DNA from: Spirosoma rigui
GTDB taxonomy: Bacteria > Bacteroidota > Bacteroidia > Cytophagales > Spirosomataceae
Assembly (NCBI RefSeq): GCF_002067135.1
Contig: NZ_CP020105.1
Location: 2,480,001 to 2,544,000, forward strand
Length of the DNA stretch: 64,000 nt
Direction: 5' to 3'
The notes beneath the pieces are model-generated. The model did not search any database and had not been told where the DNA came from. It saw only the letters and a list, made by a program, of their open reading frames with translations. A program made the translations under genes and the position numbers. Below, in pieces: positions 62,561 to 64,000 of this stretch. Position 1 is the stretch's first letter, and every line of letters starts with the position of its first letter.

Positions 62561-62591
62561 CAAAATTACGCAATTTATTCGAAAAAATCAA
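62561..62591 (-). promoter_or_regulatory. Promoter of the helicase gene
   Basis: Minus strand TTG (62591-62589), 20 bp, TAATTTTG (62568-62561, exact TAnnTTTG). The best-matching promoter in the right half of the window. Confidence 0.6.
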
Positions 62592-62763
62592 GTGTATAGC
62601 TTAAATAAATAGGACTCTCGTTAGATGTCAGCTGGCCCATCAATCAGCTAACGACCGGTCGATAAGTCATTTAACCAGCTGATAGACACCGGGCACTACT
62701 GGCCTGAATTGTACATTAGCTTTATCCGTAGCAGTCAACGCTACTCTTTTATTTAGTATATCC

Positions 62764-64000
62764 ATGGCTTCCAGACCTATACAATCATCGGCAGAAACCA
62801 GTCTGGCACAGCGGGAAACGCTGCTGCGCATGACTGCTCCCGAAGCATTTGACCAGGCCAGAGAACGTGTCATTAACGACAACGATATTCTACCGCTCAA
62901 CTTCCTTAGCCTTGGGGAGAAAGCGGCCCGATCAGTAGTCCGGGTCATTGTACCGCAGCCGAACGGCCAGACGTTTTTTGGAACGGGTTTTATGGTGTCG
63001 CCCAGGCTCATGCTCACGAACTACCACGTGTTCGACGATCAGCCCGCTACGTCCGGGCAGGCGCTGAATGAGCTGGCGGCTAATGCACTGATCGAGTTCG
63101 ACTATGTACTCGACGACAATGGAATACCCGTGGACAGTACGCGGTTTCAGTTACGTCCCGACGCGTTTCTGGCCTCCAGCCCGCCCGATGCCCTGGATTA
63201 TGCACTCGTGGCCGTTGAACAAGTATCGATCGATGACCCCGGCCGGTCGCTTCCCGAATTTGGCTACCTGAAACTGGTTGGTATTCCGGGAAAGGCCGCC
63301 ACCAACGAAAAGCTCAGTAGTATCCACCATCCCAAAGGTGAGTTCAAGGCAATTTCGATCCGGGATAAGAAGCTGACGGAGTTTGTGGACGAGAACTTTA
63401 TTCAGTATGAAATTGATACGGAGCGGGGTTCATCGGGGGCGCCGGTATTTAACGACCAGTGGCTCGTGGTTGCGTTACATCACGAAAGTGTTCCCGAGCG
63501 ACGCGGTACCGACATCATCAATATCGACGGTACGGTCCACCAACCCGGTGAGCCTGATACCCTTATTCACTGGATTGCTAACAAGGGAATTCGCATCAGC
63601 GCGATCATTAATGATCTAAAGCGGAGTTTTGCCGAGGATACCTCTCTGCTGATTCCCCTGTTTAACCTGAACCGGTTGAAGAACGTACCGCCCAAACCAG
63701 CGGTCTTGGCGGCAACCGAATCCACTAAAACCGGTCTGCCTGCTAACCCGGTTTTACCCACCAATGGCCTGTCAGAACTGGACACGACCGGAGCCGATAC
63801 CTCACTGGCCCCTACCGGGCAGCAAAAGGACCAGGCCACTACGGTCGGCACAACCATGCAGTTCACCATTCCGCTCGAAGTTAGTATCCGGGTTGGTAAC
63901 GTCGTATCGGGTGTATCGGTAGGGGGTAGTCCAGTAGCAGCCAACCCTGTTGCCGGTGAGTCCCAACGATTTGAAAAGACAGTGGCGGCACCCGGCAGTT
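62764..64000 (+). CDS. Signal-less trypsin-like serine protease domain protein (3' end outside window)
   Basis: From ATG 62764 the frame is open to the window end (412 codons). No signal peptide. After an N-terminal helical region ('MTAPEAFDQARERVINDND') comes a trypsin-fold protease with a full triad: His88 in 'LMLTNYHVFDD', Asp145 in 'DALDYALVAV' and Ser224 in 'TERGSSGAPVF'. A later segment 'MQFTIPLEVSIRVGN' begins another domain after a linker rich in Thr/Pro/Ala. Proteins with this N-terminal trypsin unit often go on to a nuclease or other effector domain (as I recall for Bacteroidota multidomain proteins). The C-terminal domain is not visible. A cytosolic location is inferred. Confidence 0.8.
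   Translation, partial: MASRPIQSSAETSLAQRETLLRMTAPEAFDQARERVINDNDILPLNFLSLGEKAARSVVRVIVPQPNGQTFFGTGFMVSPRLMLTNYHVFDDQPATSGQALNELAANALIEFDYVLDDNGIPVDSTRFQLRPDAFLASSPPDALDYALVAVEQVSIDDPGRSLPEFGYLKLVGIPGKAATNEKLSSIHHPKGEFKAISIRDKKLTEFVDENFIQYEIDTERGSSGAPVFNDQWLVVALHHESVPERRGTDIINIDGTVHQPGEPDTLIHWIANKGIRISAIINDLKRSFAEDTSLLIPLFNLNRLKNVPPKPAVLAATESTKTGLPANPVLPTNGLSELDTTGADTSLAPTGQQKDQATTVGTTMQFTIPLEVSIRVGNVVSGVSVGGSPVAANPVAGESQRFEKTVAAPGS

Overview
The window comes from a Bacteroidota chromosome, most likely a Cytophagales member close to Spirosoma. Inference rests on a SusC/RagA-type TonB receptor, paralogous secreted proteins ending in a gliding-motility/T9SS-type C-terminal (CHU_C) domain, DUF5683, a parA-parB-DUF5683-dapB-lepB gene order, roughly 55% G+C, and promoters of the Bacteroidota form TTG-N19/20-TAnnTTTG. 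No tRNA, rRNA, insertion sequence, prophage or CRISPR array was found.

Layout. 0-4.3 kb: the 5' part of a SusC-type receptor (it runs off the left edge) divergent from a secreted M20 amidohydrolase. 4.4-8.4 kb: leftward housekeeping enzymes (aldo/keto reductase, SDR, LD-carboxypeptidase) and a KirBac-type K+ channel. 8.5-12.3 kb: a rightward glycan set (polyprenol-phosphate-type GT2, polysaccharide deacetylase, GT87-type membrane protein, methyltransferase). 12.3-16.2 kb: a DciA/DUF721-like gene, then a SAM-I riboswitch, a candidate 58-codon leader ORF and metY-metX. 16.3-25.8 kb: hydrolases, a glycosidase, an exported MTA/SAH nucleosidase next to a purine permease, a nagB-like gene, a PhoD-like phosphatase, lysA and a YebC/TACO1 gene. 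25.9-32.1 kb: two tandem copies of a large CHU_C surface protein. They are almost identical in blocks and divergent in others, and the second is broken by a one-base difference in a G tract. 32.2-36.9 kb: lepB, dapB, DUF5683, parB and parA. 37.0-49.4 kb: radical SAM protein, GH13-like protein, FAD oxidoreductase, several glycosyltransferases and an MsbA-like ABC exporter, resembling a surface-glycan region. 49.5-64 kb: MuiA-like protein, dehydrogenases, a circularly permuted ATP-grasp protein, GT2, ung, apaG, a methyltransferase, a lipoprotein with a complete PHM-type copper monooxygenase ligand set, a DEAD-box helicase with a predicted leader of about 320 nt, and the start of a signal-less trypsin-like protease that runs off the right edge.

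How it fits together. Sulfur-amino-acid synthesis (metY-metX) appears to be under SAM control through the riboswitch. The exported nucleosidase and the NCS2 permease could together form a purine-scavenging pair. The ParAB/DapB/LepB block links chromosome segregation genes with envelope biosynthesis, and its promoter carries ParB-half-site-like direct repeats. Many gene ends are separated by long perfect inverted repeats (up to 32 bp of stem), and several genes have a -7 box only 4-5 nt before the ATG, which suggests leaderless transcripts. The points most worth following are the mosaic CHU_C duplication and its G7/G8 frameshift, the leader ORF between the SAM riboswitch and metY, the copper-monooxygenase lipoprotein with a CX4CH motif, and the truncated cytosolic protease.
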